Source of the DNA: Candidatus Aramenus sp. CH1
Lineage (GTDB): Archaea > Thermoproteota > Thermoprotei_A > Sulfolobales > Sulfolobaceae
NCBI GenBank assembly: GCA_022678445.1
Contig: JALBWU010000002.1
Coordinates: 124,001-188,000 of the forward strand
Length of the DNA: 64,000 nucleotides
Direction: 5' to 3'
Below the pieces are notes generated by a model, which had not been told where the DNA came from, searched no databases, and worked only from the letters and a program-made list of their open reading frames with translations. Shown here piece after piece: positions 38,779-48,128 of this stretch. Every line of letters starts with the position of its first letter. Position 1 is the stretch's first letter. A program made the position numbers and the translations under genes.

Positions 38779-41030
38779 GGATGAGCTACGTAGGTAAGCC
38801 CGTAAAGAGGATGTACGACGACAAGTTCGTCACAGGCAGGAGCACATACGTCGACGACGTGAGGGTGCCGGCGCTCTACGCTGGCTTTGTCAGGAGTCCC
38901 TACCCGCATGCCAGGGTGAAGAGGGTAGACGCAACAGACGCGCTGAAAGTCCCTGGAATAGTCGCGGTGTTCACGTCGAGGGAGATAAACCCCCTATTGA
39001 AGGCAGGAGTTGGTATCCTTACGCCATACTTGAACCCCAGCGCCTTTAGGTTCAAGGAGAGGAAGGCGTTCCCAGAGGACAACAAGGTCAAGTACGTGGG
39101 CGAGCCAGTAGCCGTAGTAGTAGGGGAGGACAAGTACGCGGTAAGGGATGCAATAGACAAGGTAGTGGTAGACTACGAGCCGTTAAAGCCAGTCCTCAAG
39201 ATGGAGGAAGCAGAGAAGGATGAGGTAATAATCCACGAGGAGCTGAAGAGCAACGTTGGTTACAGGATACCCTTTAAGGCGGGGGACGTGGAGAGAGCGT
39301 TCAGTAAGGCCGACAAGGTCATAGACGTGGAGGCGATAAACGACAGGCTAATTCCCAACCCAATGGAACCAAGGGGGATCTTAGCCAACTACGACGGCAC
39401 GACGCTTACGGTGTGGTATTCTACCCAAGTGCCTCACTTCGCCAGAAGCGAGTTCTCCAAGGTCTTTGGCGTCCCTGAGAACAAGATAAGGGTGATAATG
39501 CCCGACGTGGGAGGTGCCTTTGGAAGTAAGGTCCACATAATCCCCGAGGACCTCTCTGTCATTGCCTCCTCAATCCTCCTGAGGAGGCCAGTGAGGTGGA
39601 CTGCCACGAGGAGCGAGGAGATGATCGCCAGCGAGGCGAGGAGCAACGTGTTCAGGGGACAAGTGGCGATCAAGAAGGACGGTACAGTGCTCGGCATTAA
39701 GGGCAAGCTACTTCTCGATCTGGGGGCTTACCTCACCATAACTGCAGGGCTCCAGCCAATGATAATACCCATGATGGTCCCAGGGCCGTACAAGGTGAGG
39801 GACGTAGAGATAGAGAGCGTGGCAGTGTACACTAACACTCCACCCATTACCATGTACAGGGGGGCAAGCAGGCCAGAGGCGACCTATATCATAGAGAGGA
39901 TAATGAGCTACGTGGCTGACGAGCTGGGCCTAGACGACGTTACCGTGAGGGAGAGGAACCTCATCGACCAGCTGCCCTACATGAACCCATTTGGGTTGAA
40001 GTACGATACTGGAGACTACAAGGGGTTGTTAAAGGAGGGATTAGAGAGACTAGGTTACTTCGAGCTGAAGAAGTGGGCCGAGGACGAGAGGAAAAAGGGA
40101 AGGAAAGTAGGGGTCGGAATGGCGTTCTACCTTGAGATATGCAGTTTCGGTCCATGGGAGTTCGCTGACGTAAAGATCAACGAGAAGGGAGAGGTCACTG
40201 TCATCACCGGCATAACCCCACACGGACAGGGAACGGAGACGGCTTTGGCGCAAATAGTGGCTGACGCGTTCCAGATACCCATAGAAAAGGTGAGGGTGAT
40301 ATGGGGAGACACGGTAGTGGTTGAAGGGAGCTTCGGCACTTATGGCTCTAGGTCTGTCACGATTGGCGGTTCAGCAGCGCTAAAGGCGTCGCAGGTGATC
40401 CTGGAGAGGATAAGGAGGGGAGTGGCAAAGCAGATGGGAGTGGACGTGCAAGAGGTTGTTCACGAAGATGGCGGGTTTAGGCTCAGGGACGGCAGGAAAT
40501 TGAGCTGGGAGGAGGCAGTGCAACTAGCGTTGAGGAGCAAGGAGAACTTGACGGAAAAGGTGTACTACGAGAACGACGTGACCTTCCCCTACGGCGTCCA
40601 CGTAGCTGTAGTGGAGGTAAGCGACGAGGGAATAGCCAAAGTCTTGGAGTACAGGGCATACGACGACATAGGGAAAGTCGTGAACCCTGCGTTAGCTGAG
40701 GGACAGATACACGGAGGAGGTACGCAGGCTGTAGGGCAGGCGTTGTACGAGATGGCGGTACTGAACGAGAACGGTGGGCTTTCAATAACCTACGCCGACT
40801 ACTACGTGCCAACTGCCGTGGAGGCACCAAAGTTCACCTCCGTGTTCGCCGAGAAGTACCATGCCTCCACTTACCCCACGGGGACAAAGGGAGTAGGGGA
40901 AGCTGCACTGATAGTTGGCCCCGCCACCATAGTCAGGGCACTGGAGGACGCGGTGAAGGCCAGATTCACCAAGACTCCCGTCACACCAGTGGAGATCTAC
41001 AAGGCTATGAAGGGGATAAGGGAACGTTAA
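38775..41030 (+). CDS. coxL: Molybdenum hydroxylase, molybdopterin large subunit
   Basis: A 751-residue catalytic subunit of the xanthine oxidase family. The active-site loop is [10 protein letters not shown] (residues 360-369), like form II (AYRGAGR), not the AYxCSFR loop of true aerobic CO dehydrogenase. The catalytic glutamate is Glu709 in GVGEA. Q-loop and cofactor glycines ([11 protein letters not shown] near 238) are present. Aldehyde, probably glyceraldehyde, oxidation is the best inference from Sulfolobales relatives. It closes the operon; an AT-rich stretch with T runs follows the stop. Confidence 0.94.
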   Translation: MRMSYVGKPVKRMYDDKFVTGRSTYVDDVRVPALYAGFVRSPYPHARVKRVDATDALKVPGIVAVFTSREINPLLKAGVGILTPYLNPSAFRFKERKAFPEDNKVKYVGEPVAVVVGEDKYAVRDAIDKVVVDYEPLKPVLKMEEAEKDEVIIHEELKSNVGYRIPFKAGDVERAFSKADKVIDVEAINDRLIPNPMEPRGILANYDGTTLTVWYSTQVPHFARSEFSKVFGVPENKIRVIMPDVGGAFGSKVHIIPEDLSVIASSILLRRPVRWTATRSEEMIASEARSNVFRGQVAIKKDGTVLGIKGKLLLDLGAYLTITAGLQPMIIPMMVPGPYKVRDVEIESVAVYTNTPPITMYRGASRPEATYIIERIMSYVADELGLDDVTVRERNLIDQLPYMNPFGLKYDTGDYKGLLKEGLERLGYFELKKWAEDERKKGRKVGVGMAFYLEICSFGPWEFADVKINEKGEVTVITGITPHGQGTETALAQIVADAFQIPIEKVRVIWGDTVVVEGSFGTYGSRSVTIGGSAALKASQVILERIRRGVAKQMGVDVQEVVHEDGGFRLRDGRKLSWEEAVQLALRSKENLTEKVYYENDVTFPYGVHVAVVEVSDEGIAKVLEYRAYDDIGKVVNPALAEGQIHGGGTQAVGQALYEMAVLNENGGLSITYADYYVPTAVEAPKFTSVFAEKYHASTYPTGTKGVGEAALIVGPATIVRALEDAVKARFTKTPVTPVEIYKAMKGIRER

Positions 41031-41309
41031 AGGGCTTGACGAGGGTTTATTCCAGGATTTTTTAACCTTTTAAGAGTAAACTGCCTTGACGCCTTATGGA
41101 GCTAACATCATAACTCCTAATACGTTATTCCCCTCCCCACCTCTTTAATGGATGTCTTGTTCTTACGTTCTCTGGCCTCTACAACTGTACTAAAACCTTG
41201 ATATGTCCATTCTTATGGGTTTTCTCGCGCATCATTTTAACCATAATTTTAATGAAAAACATAAAAACCTTACTCAGTATTTAAAGGTGAAGCTTAATAT
41301 TTTTCTGTC
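41031..41309. other. Intergenic interval after coxL
   Basis: No convincing long ORF. A TTTTTTAACC stretch at about 41058-41067 may end the cox transcript. Near 41277-41286 the sequence GTATTTAAAG is a TATA box about 26 bases before the small ORF at 41310. One stretch on the minus strand reads for about 28 codons, but has no start or recognisable family. Confidence 0.4.
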
Positions 41310-41429
41310 ATGAGGCTGTTTGAGTCGAAGAAATACCTCGTGTTATACCACATTCCAGGGATTGAGTTCCTCAGCGTAGTCTGCAACAGCGTCCTAAGTA
41401 CCATATGGGCCATAACTAAACTGTGTTAA
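41310..41429 (+). CDS. 39-residue small ORF with leaderless promoter
   Basis: ATG 41310 to TAA 41429 encodes MRLFESKKYLVLYH followed by a hydrophobic stretch (IPGIEFLSVVCNSVLSTIWAI) and a final Lys-Leu-Cys. The TATA-like GTATTTAAAG is centred about 26 bases upstream, which fits the leaderless promoters of its neighbours. It could be a single-helix membrane peptide or a toxin-like small protein. Coding status is unproven. Confidence 0.4.
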   Translation: MRLFESKKYLVLYHIPGIEFLSVVCNSVLSTIWAITKLC

Positions 41430-41493
41430 AGTTCTCGACGGGATATCTTTATATGCAATTGATAAATAGAAATTAACACGATAATAATTATTA

Positions 41494-42240
41494 ATGATTG
41501 TGTCGACTGTCTTAGGCTCAAAGAACTTATACCCGGCGTTCCAGTGGTTAAGCGACGTCGGCAACGTCATATCAGTAATTCCTAACGTAGTAAAGGTCGA
41601 AGGGAATAAGAGAGTAGAGCTCAAGTTTACTAGATTATTATTCTTCTCTTTCGAGTCCACGTTTGACATTTCTTACAGTGTAGTAGGGGAAAAAATGGTG
41701 GAATACAAGCTGGTCGACCAGAAGGGGAACCAGATTAAGATCTTCTTCGTGGAAAAGGACAATGACAAACTCGAAATCCTCATTTCGTATGACGGGGAAA
41801 AAGCGTGGATAGTGAGGAAGGGCCTTTCCAAGATCTTAGAGGAGATAAAGAAGGGGCTAGAGAATGAGTTATCGAGAGCAGAGATAAGGTCCACTGCAGA
41901 GGATTACTCCCAGAAACTGGGCAAGATATCTAACATCTCCAAGATAATTATGAAGTCCAAGCTAGCTAACACGGAGGTTATCTCAATAAAGGAAGGGGGA
42001 CTTATAAGTTACCTTGAGTCCGTGATCTCCCAGTACTCTAAGTACCCTGTCATATATGTGTCAGGGACAGGAGAAGCAACTTTTAGAGTGCTATTCATAC
42101 AAGGAGAGCTTAAGGGAGTCTACGTAATGATTCACGAGAACGAACACTTCGACGAGGAGTTCCTCAACAGGCTCTCGGGCGAGTTCAAGGTTAACGTATA
42201 CGTTGCCCTGTCGCCGCAAGTTTTAGAGGTGATAAAATGA
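41494..42240 (+). CDS. SRPBCC-like two-domain protein
   Basis: A 248-residue soluble protein. Residues 1-130 have the strand order and C-terminal long helix of the START/SRPBCC (CoxG-like) ligand-binding fold, e.g. FDISYSVVGEKMVEYKLVD and ending in LSKILEEIKKGLENEL. Residues 140-248 form a second alpha/beta domain (VISIKEGGLISYLESVISQY, VIYVSGTGEATFRVLFIQGE). Its TGA overlaps the next ATG (ATGA), so it is coupled to the MBL protein. I recognise no specific family. Confidence 0.6.
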   Translation: MIVSTVLGSKNLYPAFQWLSDVGNVISVIPNVVKVEGNKRVELKFTRLLFFSFESTFDISYSVVGEKMVEYKLVDQKGNQIKIFFVEKDNDKLEILISYDGEKAWIVRKGLSKILEEIKKGLENELSRAEIRSTAEDYSQKLGKISNISKIIMKSKLANTEVISIKEGGLISYLESVISQYSKYPVIYVSGTGEATFRVLFIQGELKGVYVMIHENEHFDEEFLNRLSGEFKVNVYVALSPQVLEVIK

Positions 42241-42995
42241 CCAAGGTGCACCGTCCTTACGTATTATACGAGGAAGGAGACCACAAGTTCGTTTGGTTAG
42301 GCCTTGACGAGTCGGAGTACGAGAAAGGCATCCTAACAAACCAGTACTTGATAGTAGATGGGGACAAGGGCGTTCTCCTGGATCCTGGCGGGTATTTCGT
42401 TTTCGAAAGAGTTTATGAGAACGCAAAAGAGTTCGTCAAGCCGGAGAACGTTGTGGCCATCCTCTACTCTCACCAAGACCCAGACGTCATCGGGTCGCTT
42501 AACCTTTGGTTAGACGTAACCCCTAATGCCAGGATTTACGTCTCGGCCCTCTGGGAGAGGTTCCTCCCCCACTTAGGGACTGACAAGATAAACGTCACGG
42601 ATATACCGGACGAGGGGATGGAGATTCCAATAACTGACGGTTTCAGCGTTACAGCTGTTCCTGCCCACTTCCTCCACTCTCCAGGGAACTTCCACTATTA
42701 CGACAAGAAAGCTAGGATCTACTTCTCTGGAGATGTAGGAGCCGCGGCCTTCCCTCCGGGGAAGTGGTACTTGATAGTTGAGGACTTCGAGGAGCACAAG
42801 AAGCTCATGGAGCCCTTCCACAGACGCTACTTAGCTACTAGGAGAGCGCTGGAGATATGGCTAAAGAAGGCGAAAAAGCTCGACATTGACGTCATAGCTC
42901 CGCAGCACGGCTCTGTCTTCCTCAAGGAGAACGCCAAGAAATTCTTAGATTGGCTGGATAGCCTAGACAAGGTAGGAGTAGATCTCATGAGTTGA
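42237..42995 (+). CDS. MBL-fold di-iron protein (ODP/flavodiiron-like)
   Basis: A 252-residue metallo-beta-lactamase protein of the ODP type. The first metal motif is SHQDPDVIG near residue 79 (His-x-Asp-Pro-Asp, replacing the usual His-x-His-x-Asp-His), as in the oxygen-binding di-iron group related to flavodiiron proteins. Later ligands are PAHFLHSPGNFH (near 141-152), FSGDVGAA and APQHGS. There is no flavodoxin domain. It may reduce or sense O2 or NO, or serve as a redox sensor. It is coupled to the SRPBCC-like gene. Confidence 0.82.
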   Translation: MTKVHRPYVLYEEGDHKFVWLGLDESEYEKGILTNQYLIVDGDKGVLLDPGGYFVFERVYENAKEFVKPENVVAILYSHQDPDVIGSLNLWLDVTPNARIYVSALWERFLPHLGTDKINVTDIPDEGMEIPITDGFSVTAVPAHFLHSPGNFHYYDKKARIYFSGDVGAAAFPPGKWYLIVEDFEEHKKLMEPFHRRYLATRRALEIWLKKAKKLDIDVIAPQHGSVFLKENAKKFLDWLDSLDKVGVDLMS

Positions 42996-43090
42996 CGCCA
43001 TGAGTTTTCATTGACTCTTTAGAATGAATTAGTTTTTTGTTTAACGTGATGAAGCCGCGCTTTACCTACGGGTGAGGAGTCCCTGCACTC

Positions 43091-43140
43091 CTGATAAATA
43101 AGAAGACAAACCTCGCCCTTTAGGGCGGGGAGTAGGTCAG
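43091..43140 (+). mobile_element. Minimal IS200/IS605 end-only remnant (PATE-like)
   Basis: Fifty bases join a left end (CTGATAAATAAGAAGACAAA, like 13124-13145) to a right end (GGGCGGGGAGTAGGTCAG, like 29175-29193) around a hairpin CCTCGCCC-TTTA-GGGCGGGG at 43111-43130. No coding sequence remains. It abuts the stop of the TauE/SafE gene on the other strand, so the hairpin may now work as a terminator for either strand. Confidence 0.6.
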
Positions 43141-43902
43141 CTAGATCACCTTGACCAGTTCACTGATCGACGTTAGTACGAAGACGCTCCCTAGGAATGC
43201 GTAGATTAGGGAGGGCTTTGCCCTGTTGGCGAACTTGGCGAAATAGTACCCGGAAGCCAGTGCCACAACCCCTATTACGACAGACGCGTACAAGTTCACC
43301 CTCCCCGAGAGGGCGTAGGCAATAGTCCCGCTTAACGCTGAGAGGAGCATGGCTAAGGTCGCCGTGCCTATCATCTTTTTGACGTCAATAGAGAAGAGGA
43401 GCATCATCACAGCTATGAACATTATCCCACCGCTAGCTCCAAGCGTCCCAGTGACTATGCCCACCAGGACTGCCAGTACAGGCGCTACAGCGTAAGCAAG
43501 CCTTCCCAAGTCCAGTTTGTTCAAGTTTAGTCTAGGGTTTCTGGACCTTCTAAAGGACATGTATGCCATGACAGAAGTGAAGACAGTAAATGCCCCCTCC
43601 AGTGCTCTCTCCGGCACTACGAAGGCTATCTCGGAGCCCAGTTGTGCCCCCACTACTGCCCCCGCTCCCAAGAGGGCAGAGAGCTTCACGTCAACGTTTT
43701 CGTGTTTAAAGTACACGAAAATGACCGACAGAGTGGTTATGACGTCCACGAGGAGGCTGGAACCAACGGCCTCCTTAAAGCTTAAACCGAGGTATGACAA
43801 CGCTGGGACAACAATTAGCACGCCGCTTGAACCAGTTATCCCAGTAAGGGCACCAACAGCCACGCCTATGAGTATTAAGACGTAAAGGGGTACCATACCC
43901 AA
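43141..43902 (-). CDS. TauE/SafE family sulfite/sulfonate exporter-like permease
   Basis: A 253-residue protein with about eight helices. The two conserved half-repeats are visible as GALTGITGSSGVLIVVPAL near residue 17-35 and TGTLGASGGIMFIAVMMLL near 147-165, a glycine-rich pattern of TauE/SafE (DUF81) permeases. These export sulfite, sulfoacetate or related anions, relevant for an organism that oxidises sulfur. It is next to the IS remnant and is one of two TauE-family genes in the window. Confidence 0.85.
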   Translation of the reverse strand: MGMVPLYVLILIGVAVGALTGITGSSGVLIVVPALSYLGLSFKEAVGSSLLVDVITTLSVIFVYFKHENVDVKLSALLGAGAVVGAQLGSEIAFVVPERALEGAFTVFTSVMAYMSFRRSRNPRLNLNKLDLGRLAYAVAPVLAVLVGIVTGTLGASGGIMFIAVMMLLFSIDVKKMIGTATLAMLLSALSGTIAYALSGRVNLYASVVIGVVALASGYYFAKFANRAKPSLIYAFLGSVFVLTSISELVKVI

Positions 43903-44093
43903 GATGCGTCAATCTCGTCTTTTAGAGTTTTCTTCCCTGTATTGATTACCCAGCGTAGTTAGTCGTAACTTCTACTCTGACAAAGACGTAGTATCTCTCT
44001 TGGGCCTTTCCTCGTCTGTGGAAGGAATCCACAATCTCACCTACAGCCCATTTCTGTGGAAATCTTTTTATTCTAGTTTTACAAGTTTTACAT

Positions 44094-44579
44094 ATGAGTC
44101 AAGACAGCAACGAAAACAAGAAAGAGGAAGAGAAGAAGACAGTCACAATCAGGGGAGTAGATCAAGAACTCTACAACAGGCTGAACGAGTTGGCCAAGAG
44201 GACAGGGAAGACCGTCGGAGAGCTCACCAATCAAGCATACAAGATTTTCTTAGGGGTCACAGATACGGCTAAAAAGGTCGCCATAACTGCTGTAGAGAGC
44301 GGCAAGAGCCTGGTTGAGGGATTCAAGGAGACTGCAGAAATAGTGACGGTCTCTGACGTGGACGAGATAGAGATAACCAAGGACGAGATAAGGGGCCTTG
44401 ATAAACCAGTAGCATTCAGGAACGTAAAAAAGCTAGTATTTGTTGGGATAGACGACAGCGACCTAGAAAAAATAAAGGAGATTGTTGGGGTAGACGAAGT
44501 CGTAATACCCAAAGGAGTAAACAAAATAAAGCTACTGCAGAAGTGCAGAATGGTAAAGAGGGTTACTCAAGCTAGTTAA
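44094..44579 (+). CDS. Ribbon-helix-helix DNA-binding protein with C-terminal domain
   Basis: A 161-residue protein. Residues about 15-55 (KTVTIRGVDQELYNRLNEL and AKRTGKTVGELTNQAYKIFL) are a ribbon-helix-helix (CopG/Arc-like) domain. The remaining part, with DVDEIEITKDEIRGLDKPVA and IPKGVNKIKLLQKC, is an alpha/beta domain I cannot name. The TATA-like CTTTTTATTC lies about 26 bases before ATG 44094 (leaderless). It stands alone before a secreted protein gene and may be an autoregulated repressor. Confidence 0.75.
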   Translation: MSQDSNENKKEEEKKTVTIRGVDQELYNRLNELAKRTGKTVGELTNQAYKIFLGVTDTAKKVAITAVESGKSLVEGFKETAEIVTVSDVDEIEITKDEIRGLDKPVAFRNVKKLVFVGIDDSDLEKIKEIVGVDEVVIPKGVNKIKLLQKCRMVKRVTQAS

Positions 44580-44639
44580 TTTCAATCTATGAAATGATTT
44601 GGGGAAAAAAATTTTAAAAGTGAATTTAGCTTTTTTAAT

Positions 44640-46235
44640 ATGAAGTATAGTAAAAGTATCTTTATAATAGTAATGATAATTTTGATAATAATTGCAGGTA
44701 TTTCGGGATTTTTAGCTGGGAAATATGCTTCTCCTAGTAAGAACTCTGCGACAACTACAGTAGAAAATGTTACCTACGTGAAGCAAGTCTCCTCTAGCGA
44801 CTTCTTTCCTCCAGCTGGAGTGGGTAACACAGAGGACTACTTAATCAACCCTGTGTTTCCAGCCCACACAATAGCGGGGCAATACGCCTATGTCACTCAA
44901 GGTAACGGTAGGGTATTCATAGGCGGGCTCTACTACACAGGAAACGGCTACTTGGCTGGGGCTAAAGGGGCAGCCGTTGTGGCGTCAATGCTAGCCTATC
45001 AACCGTTAACCCAGTACGACTACTACTTGTACATAACCGCGCCTTCTACCATAAACGTAGGGGGAGCCGTGAAAACCGACTCTGCCACGGTGATGTACTT
45101 GGCATCAATGTTGGGACAAGTAGCTAACCTCAACAAGTCCATGTACTTCCTAGGAGACGTCGGACTAGAGGGTTATATGTACTCGACCGGGGTGGTGTAC
45201 CAGAGGATAGTCCAGCTCTACCAAGGGGGTATATACTACCTAGTTGTCCCCCAGATGATGGCGTTAGCGGAGGGGCAGAACTTCCAGATGGCGGAGCATT
45301 TCGCTAAGGAGCACAACATAACCCTTCTCACAGCCGAGTCGATACCGCAGATGTACCAGCTGGAGACCTCCTATTCCCTGTCCCAACCAGTGGGCTACAT
45401 GGACCTCCAGTACAACGCCTCTGTGGGATATCAGTACTTGTCCGCGATATACCACACTCTATTGAACGAGAGTGCTAACCAGACTGCCAAGGAAATGGCG
45501 AAGAAGTACTGGGCTCAGGCAGAGAGTTTGGCAAACGAGGGCAATTACACCGCCTTTTATTTCCTCCCAAACCCCGCAGTGTCAGCGATACAAGTACTAT
45601 ACAACAACAACTACAACCTGTCGATGGAGGTACAGAGGGCAGTTGGCTCTGCCATTTCCTCAATGGATTTGTGGAAGATAGAGACTGCGGCCGAGGCCGA
45701 TTACTTGTTTGGCTCTGGCAACTTGTCAGAGGAAATCTTGGCAGAAGCGTGGGCATCCCTTAGCCTGTCGATAAACGTAGGTCCAACCATAACTCCCTAT
45801 GGTCTTTACCAAGGTCTTTACAACGAGTACGTTACTGACGTGTACGCAGCAGAGTACTACGACGCAGTTACTGGTTCCAACTACGGTAACGTCACTTTGC
45901 TTAACGACGTGTTGAAGGACCCCAACGTGGTTTATGACTACGGCTTCTTCTCTAATTACTACTCCCAGCTGGCGCTGAACTTCAGCTACTACTTCCTAAA
46001 GCAGCTCAACTCCACGTCTCAAAGCGTGGTTAAGTCCTCCATCTATAGCTACATGGTAAACGAGGACAAGGCCTTACAGGACGCTGCAGCCTACTACGAT
46101 GCCCCTTCAATAGTAGGAGAGATAGCGATAGAGTACGGGACCTCCGCACATAACTTAGCCTACCTTTACCTTGCGATGCCCTTCGTTAGGTTCACCATGA
46201 ACACCGAACAGCTAACGTGGTACGCCTCTGTTTAG
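44640..46235 (+). CDS. Secreted Lon-like (S16/COG1750-type) protein with altered catalytic dyad
   Basis: A 531-residue protein with an N-terminal helix (residues 7-26) as signal or anchor, then a region matching the archaeal secreted Lon-like protease family: [10 protein letters not shown] near 90, a nucleophile loop [10 protein letters not shown] (141-150, Ser148), [18 protein letters not shown] (172-189) and ILVVP-like strand. The Ser of the Lon dyad is kept, but the Lys that follows GG-x-x-E in Lon is Gln188. So proteolysis by the Ser-Lys mechanism is doubtful. The C-terminal 300 residues are Tyr/Asn-rich helices unknown to me. TATA ATTTTAAAAG lies about 26 bases before ATG 44640 (leaderless). 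Confidence 0.65.
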   Translation: MKYSKSIFIIVMIILIIIAGISGFLAGKYASPSKNSATTTVENVTYVKQVSSSDFFPPAGVGNTEDYLINPVFPAHTIAGQYAYVTQGNGRVFIGGLYYTGNGYLAGAKGAAVVASMLAYQPLTQYDYYLYITAPSTINVGGAVKTDSATVMYLASMLGQVANLNKSMYFLGDVGLEGYMYSTGVVYQRIVQLYQGGIYYLVVPQMMALAEGQNFQMAEHFAKEHNITLLTAESIPQMYQLETSYSLSQPVGYMDLQYNASVGYQYLSAIYHTLLNESANQTAKEMAKKYWAQAESLANEGNYTAFYFLPNPAVSAIQVLYNNNYNLSMEVQRAVGSAISSMDLWKIETAAEADYLFGSGNLSEEILAEAWASLSLSINVGPTITPYGLYQGLYNEYVTDVYAAEYYDAVTGSNYGNVTLLNDVLKDPNVVYDYGFFSNYYSQLALNFSYYFLKQLNSTSQSVVKSSIYSYMVNEDKALQDAAAYYDAPSIVGEIAIEYGTSAHNLAYLYLAMPFVRFTMNTEQLTWYASV

Positions 46236-46271
46236 GAAAAACCTTTTAAATCTTTTTTCTGTATGAATGTA

Positions 46272-47060
46272 ATGAATAAAACGATAATTGCACTGGTTAT
46301 AGTATTAATAGTAGTGTTAGGAGTGGGGCTTTACCTTATTCAGTCCCGCGCCAACTCCCCTAGGATCAACCAGACCCTTATGGGCAAAACTGAAATCCCC
46401 TTCGGGAAGTTCGTCAAGGTGAGCAACCAAGACTATGCTCCTCTAGGGAAGGTGGAGATATTTGAACAGTCGTGGATTGGGTGCCCCGTGGGGGCTGTAG
46501 CGTCTTGGGCGATATTCATAATAATCTCCCATTACGGCAACGTCACCTATTACACCCACTACTCCGACCCCTACGACAAGGTTGCGCCAAACGTTCCAGG
46601 GATAATATTCGAGGGGTTCAAGCCAAACTCCTCCTTGCTGTTTGACGTGGTGTACACTTACAATGAGTACTTGAACGCGACCCCCAATGGCGTCCCAATT
46701 CCTGAGAGCCAACTTGTGCAGGTTGGGGAACAGGAGCTGGTACAACAGTTACCTCCCAACATCTCAAGCCTCATAATAAAGTACGAGACTCAAGTGCCCG
46801 TTCAGGGCTACAACAACGCCTCTGTTTACATAGTCTCTCCTCCACACCTAAACTTCGCCCTAGTAGTCACGGGACCTAACGGCACATACATTTTGACGAC
46901 GCCCCTCATAAGCCCCAAGGCCCTTGAGGGCTACAACGTATCCTACGTCATGAGCCACATGTACAATATAACCGCCCTCGTCCAAGGGGCCCAGTACCTG
47001 CAAGAGGTGATAAACGAGGCGTTCGGTAGCTCAACCCCTGTGGTAAATTGCGTGTCCTGA
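46272..47060 (+). CDS. DUF929 family membrane-anchored protein
   Basis: From ATG 46272 the protein has 262 residues: one N-terminal helix (IIALVIVLIVVLGVGLYLI), then an extracellular domain with the family phrases NQDYAPLGKVEIFEQSWIGCP and VGAVASWA, many N-glycosylation sequons, and a C-terminal NCVS. This is the Sulfolobales-type DUF929 family, a thioredoxin-like fold by some predictions, with the Cys in IGCPVGA. TATA CTTTTAAATC at 46242-46251 lies about 26 bases before ATG 46272, so this internal Met is preferred over ATG 46263. Confidence 0.8.
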   Translation: MNKTIIALVIVLIVVLGVGLYLIQSRANSPRINQTLMGKTEIPFGKFVKVSNQDYAPLGKVEIFEQSWIGCPVGAVASWAIFIIISHYGNVTYYTHYSDPYDKVAPNVPGIIFEGFKPNSSLLFDVVYTYNEYLNATPNGVPIPESQLVQVGEQELVQQLPPNISSLIIKYETQVPVQGYNNASVYIVSPPHLNFALVVTGPNGTYILTTPLISPKALEGYNVSYVMSHMYNITALVQGAQYLQEVINEAFGSSTPVVNCVS

Positions 47061-47154
47061 GATCTGCATAGACCACTATATTTAACTGGGATTAAGCAAA
47101 TAAGGCAATCTTTTTTCTTCCTAAAGTATAAATTGTATTCATGGTTTCGTAAAC

Positions 47155-47970
47155 TAGGAATACCATCAGAGGTACTTGGAGGGGGCAGAAAGGAGGATTT
47201 CCAACAGGGAGTATGAGAGGTCATTGGAGAGGGTAAGGGAGCAGCTGGGGAAGTAGTACCTCCTTTTGATTGGCGGGGAGGAGGTTAAAGTAAACGACAG
47301 GTTTGAGGTCAAGTCTCCTTTCGACGTGACAGCCTTGGTGGGGAAGTTCAGAGGGCGGGAACAGGGGAAATAAGGAGTATAATAGGGGTAGCCAAGGATA
47401 GTTTCAAGCCTTGGGGGAACACGGAGTGGCAGGAGATGGTGGAGCTGGCGTGTAGGGTAGCGGAGCTCATGAGAAGGCAAAAGTTCGAGCTAACCGTTCT
47501 CATTACCTGGGAAACGGGAAGAACAGGCTGAATAGCGTGGCGGAGGTGGCCGAGGACATATACTACTTCTACTACTATGCCTACCTGCCGAGGAGAATAG
47601 AGGATATGTGAGGTCTATGGAGTCCAAGATGTACAAGTGGGAAATGGCCTACAACGTCATGAGGCCCTACGGTGTATGGACAGCAATCTCGCAGTTAAAC
47701 TTCCCCTTAGCCATAACCACTTCCATGATCCTGGGCGTAGTCATCACGGGTAACACCGTTGTGCTCAAAGCCCTCTTCTGACGCTGTGTTATCTTCCTTC
47801 AAGCTAGTAGAGGTCATGAGGAGGGCAGGGTTCCCCAAGGAGGCGGTAAATTACGTTACTTGCCAGGGGAAGTCTTCGGCAAGGAGACTGCGGAGAACAA
47901 GGACGACTTACCACCAGCTCGCTTCCTGCGAGGTTATGACACAAGTTATAAGCTTTTTGGAAGGGGATGA
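47155..47970 (+). pseudogene. Aldehyde dehydrogenase (P5CDH-type) pseudogene, N-terminal part
   Basis: Pieces in several frames spell an ALDH: YLEGAERRISNREYERSLERV up to an in-frame TAG at about 47254, then LLIGGEEVKVNDRFEVKSPFDV, VAKDSFKPWGNTEWQEMVE, LLxWETGKNR, DIYYFYYYA, RPYGVWTAISQLNFPLAI, VITGNTVVLKPSS and NYVT. At least one nonsense codon and several frameshifts break it, and the catalytic Cys half of the enzyme (about 300 residues) is missing. It resembles L-glutamate gamma-semialdehyde (1-pyrroline-5-carboxylate) dehydrogenases. It cannot be functional. Confidence 0.8.
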
Positions 47971-48128
47971 AAGGAAAAGTCCACAGAGGAAGCGACAAGG
48001 ACTTCGTCAACTTTCGGCGTTTATGAAAGAAATTTTTTATTTTTGAACATCTTCTTTTGTACATAATTTTAGAAAAGAGACAGAAATATTTAAATTTCCA
48101 TAAAGAGAGACAATATTAGTGACAATTC

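Noticed and set aside
37446-41030. Aerobic carbon monoxide dehydrogenase
   Set aside because: The large subunit has [10 protein letters not shown] instead of the AYxCSFR loop of true CO dehydrogenase, so an aldehyde-type oxidase is more likely.
41041-41200. Minus-strand stretch readable for about 28 codons
   Set aside because: It has no start, no family resemblance, and is interrupted; it is no more than chance coding.
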